Below are positions 59,495-60,780 of a stretch of DNA of 60,780 nucleotides, piece after piece. Both the position numbers and the translations under genes were made by a program. The notes under the pieces are model-generated. The model had not been told where the DNA came from. It did no database searches and worked only from the letters and a program-made list of their open reading frames with translations. The first letter of the stretch is position 1, and every line of letters starts with the position of its first letter. Source of the stretch: CAVQGF01 sp045807945. Lineage in GTDB: Bacteria; Acidobacteriota; Terriglobia; Terriglobales; Acidobacteriaceae. The stretch is taken from the NCBI GenBank assembly GCA_045807945.1, contig JBJMGI010000054.1:1-60780 (forward strand), read 5' to 3'.

Positions 59495-60780
59495 CTAGGT
59501 CTGGATCACTCCCACATTAAATTTCGGCACATCCGGGTTTAGGGACGCAGCTTCCAAAGCTTCGGTGATTGCATTGCGCGTTTCGACCGGATCGATGATC
59601 TTGTCAACCCACAGTCGCGCGGCGCCGTAGCGCGGATCCATCTGCTCGTCGTAAGTGGCCTTCACTTCGTCGAAGAGCTTCTTCTTGTCTTCGTCGCTGA
59701 GCTTGGTGCCTCCGCGCTCGAGCTGTTTGATCTTGATTTCAACGAGCGTCCCCGCCGCGGATGCGCCACTCATCACGGCATACCTCGCGCTCGGCCATGC
59801 GAAGACGAAACGGGGATCGTAAGCTTTGCCGCACATCGCGTAGTGGCCCGCGCCGAAGGAGCCGCCGATGATCACCGTGATCTTGGGCACAACGGAATTC
59901 GAAACCGCATTCACCATCTTGGCGCCAGCTTTGATAATCCCACTCCACTCAGCATCGCGTCCGACCATGAAGCCGTTCACATCGTGCAGAAATATCAGCG
60001 GAATCAAATTCTGATTGCAGTCCATGATGAAACGCGCTGCCTTTTCCGCCGACTCGGTGTAGATTACGCCGCCAAATTCCATTCGCTTTTTGCCTTCGTG
60101 GTCCGTGGCCTGAGCGTGCATTTTTTGGTTCGCAACAATGCCGACTGCGAATCCGCCGATGCGTGCGTATCCGCACACCAGCGTCTTGCCGTACTCCGCT
60201 TTGTATTCGTCGAACTTGCTGGCGTCAGTGATGCGCGCAATCACCTCGCGAACGTCATAAGGTCTTGCCGCCGAGGAATCATAAATTCCATAAATTTCTT
60301 CTGCAGCCAGCGCCGGAGGTACGGGCTTTTTGCGGTCCCAGGGCGATTGCCGGCGATATCCCCATTTTTCGATGATGGAGCGAATGCGTAACAGGCAGGC
60401 TTCATCGTTAGGCTCGTGGAAATCGACCGTTCCACTGATCGCCGAATGCATGGCCGCCCCGCCCAGTTCTTCCGCAGAAATTTTTTGGCCGATTGCGGCC
60501 TGCACCAGAGCCGGACCGGCCAGGAAAAGGCCGCTCCCGTCGGTCATTAACACGTGGTCGCACATTACGGGCAAATATCCGCCGCCTGCCACGCACATTC
60601 CCATGATCGCAGCAATCTGCGGAATCCCCATCGCGGACATCACCGCGTTGTTGCGAAATACCCGTCCGAAGTCGTCGGTGTCGGGAAATACGTCTTCCTG
60701 CAGTGGCAGAAAAATGCCCGCTGAATCGACCACATAAATGACCGGAATTCGGTTCTCAATGGCCATGTTCTGGGCACGAA
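59495..60780 (-). CDS. Acyl-CoA carboxylase carboxyltransferase subunit, MccB/LiuB-like (5' end missing)
   Basis: The C-terminal 427 or so residues are in the window; the frame is open past 60780, so the N-terminal part lies outside. Visible motifs: VIYVVDSAGIFLPLQ, VFPDTDDFGRVFRNN, MGMCVAGGGYLPVM, GGVIYTESAEKAARF, LHDVNGFMVGRDAEWSGI and GGSFGAGHYAMCGKAYDPRF. These fit methylcrotonyl-CoA carboxylase beta and propionyl-CoA carboxylase beta; the VFPD-x3-FGR motif and the neighbours favour methylcrotonyl-CoA. The ATG at 60766 is internal, not the start. The biotin subunit gene is not in the window. It is followed by HMG-CoA lyase 2 bases later. Confidence 0.9.
   Translation of the reverse strand, partial: RAQNMAIENRIPVIYVVDSAGIFLPLQEDVFPDTDDFGRVFRNNAVMSAMGIPQIAAIMGMCVAGGGYLPVMCDHVLMTDGSGLFLAGPALVQAAIGQKISAEELGGAAMHSAISGTVDFHEPNDEACLLRIRSIIEKWGYRRQSPWDRKKPVPPALAAEEIYGIYDSSAARPYDVREVIARITDASKFDEYKAEYGKTLVCGYARIGGFAVGIVANQKMHAQATDHEGKKRMEFGGVIYTESAEKAARFIMDCNQNLIPLIFLHDVNGFMVGRDAEWSGIIKAGAKMVNAVSNSVVPKITVIIGGSFGAGHYAMCGKAYDPRFVFAWPSARYAVMSGASAAGTLVEIKIKQLERGGTKLSDEDKKKLFDEVKATYDEQMDPRYGAARLWVDKIIDPVETRNAITEALEAASLNPDVPKFNVGVIQT

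Noticed and set aside
60766..60780. ATG at 60766 as true start of the carboxyltransferase
   Set aside because: The frame stays open to the window edge (RAQN precedes), and family proteins have about 100 more residues upstream, so this Met is internal.

Overview
The window looks like chromosomal DNA of a free-living, GC-rich Gram-negative bacterium, most likely an Acidobacteriota of the Terriglobia (Koribacter-like) type. This is inferred from gene content and protein style, not from a marker gene: there is no rRNA, tRNA, CRISPR array, insertion sequence or prophage. Coding density is high, spacing is tight, and TTG/GTG starts are frequent in overlapping gene pairs. Almost everything is core metabolism, envelope assembly or signalling, with a few accessory genes.

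Layout. 1-3.2 kb: the 3' end of an unidentified gene, pyrF, an RlpA-like secreted protein, a 450-base gap holding a well-supported candidate small RNA (minus strand, about 1486-1689) back to back with the thiD promoter, thiD, and a ferritin-like YciE/DUF892 protein. 3.3-5.9 kb: two overlapping tyrosine recombinases (XerD then XerC type) and a CpsB/YwqE-type PHP phosphatase. 6.0-10.6 kb: one 1512-residue soluble hybrid histidine kinase. 10.6-12.8 kb: a peptidoglycan-binding protein and an HtrA/Deg protease. 12.9-19.2 kb: a minus-strand run of secreted DUF5666-like protein, LeuA-like carboxyltransferase, M20 peptidase, YtcJ-like amidohydrolase and EamA exporter. 19.4-23.9 kb: a TPR protein with a threefold composite repeat, then secA. 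23.9-27.7 kb: MBL hydrolase, tatD, yajQ, polyprenyl diphosphate synthase and CYTH protein (minus strand). 27.8-34.6 kb: 3-hydroxyisobutyrate dehydrogenase-like protein, fatty-acid desaturase, two membrane proteins of unknown role, a GT39-like glycosyltransferase, an SDR lacking its catalytic Tyr and Lys, and MscS.

34.6-40.0 kb: a membrane pyrophosphatase; a fluoride-response operon with promoter, fluoride riboswitch, terminator hairpin, crcB, DUF190 and a secreted SnoaL-like protein; and an HlyD/MacA-type adaptor. 40.2-45.3 kb: a CNNM/CBS membrane protein translationally coupled to two DppB/DppC permeases, a tandem PilZ protein, a CAP-domain protein and a 36-residue membrane protein. 45.3-51.1 kb: the classical uppS-cdsA-dxr-rseP-ispG operon for isoprenoid, phospholipid and envelope stress functions. 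51.2-54.7 kb: a large secreted BNR-repeat protein and a zinc-ribbon XRE regulator. 54.8-60.8 kb: an HD hydrolase facing a catabolic run that reads as leucine degradation (carboxyltransferase, HMG-CoA lyase, methylglutaconyl-CoA hydratase), a YbgC thioesterase, an unknown protein and histidine ammonia-lyase. The carboxyltransferase runs off the right edge.

The most interesting items are the candidate small RNA at 1486-1689, the fluoride operon with its extra genes, the coupled CNNM-permease block with no ATPase or binding protein, the TPR composite repeat, the tiny membrane protein at 45126, and three convergent gene pairs whose stop codons share one 4-base CTAA/CTAG. I see no clearly unprecedented multi-gene system.
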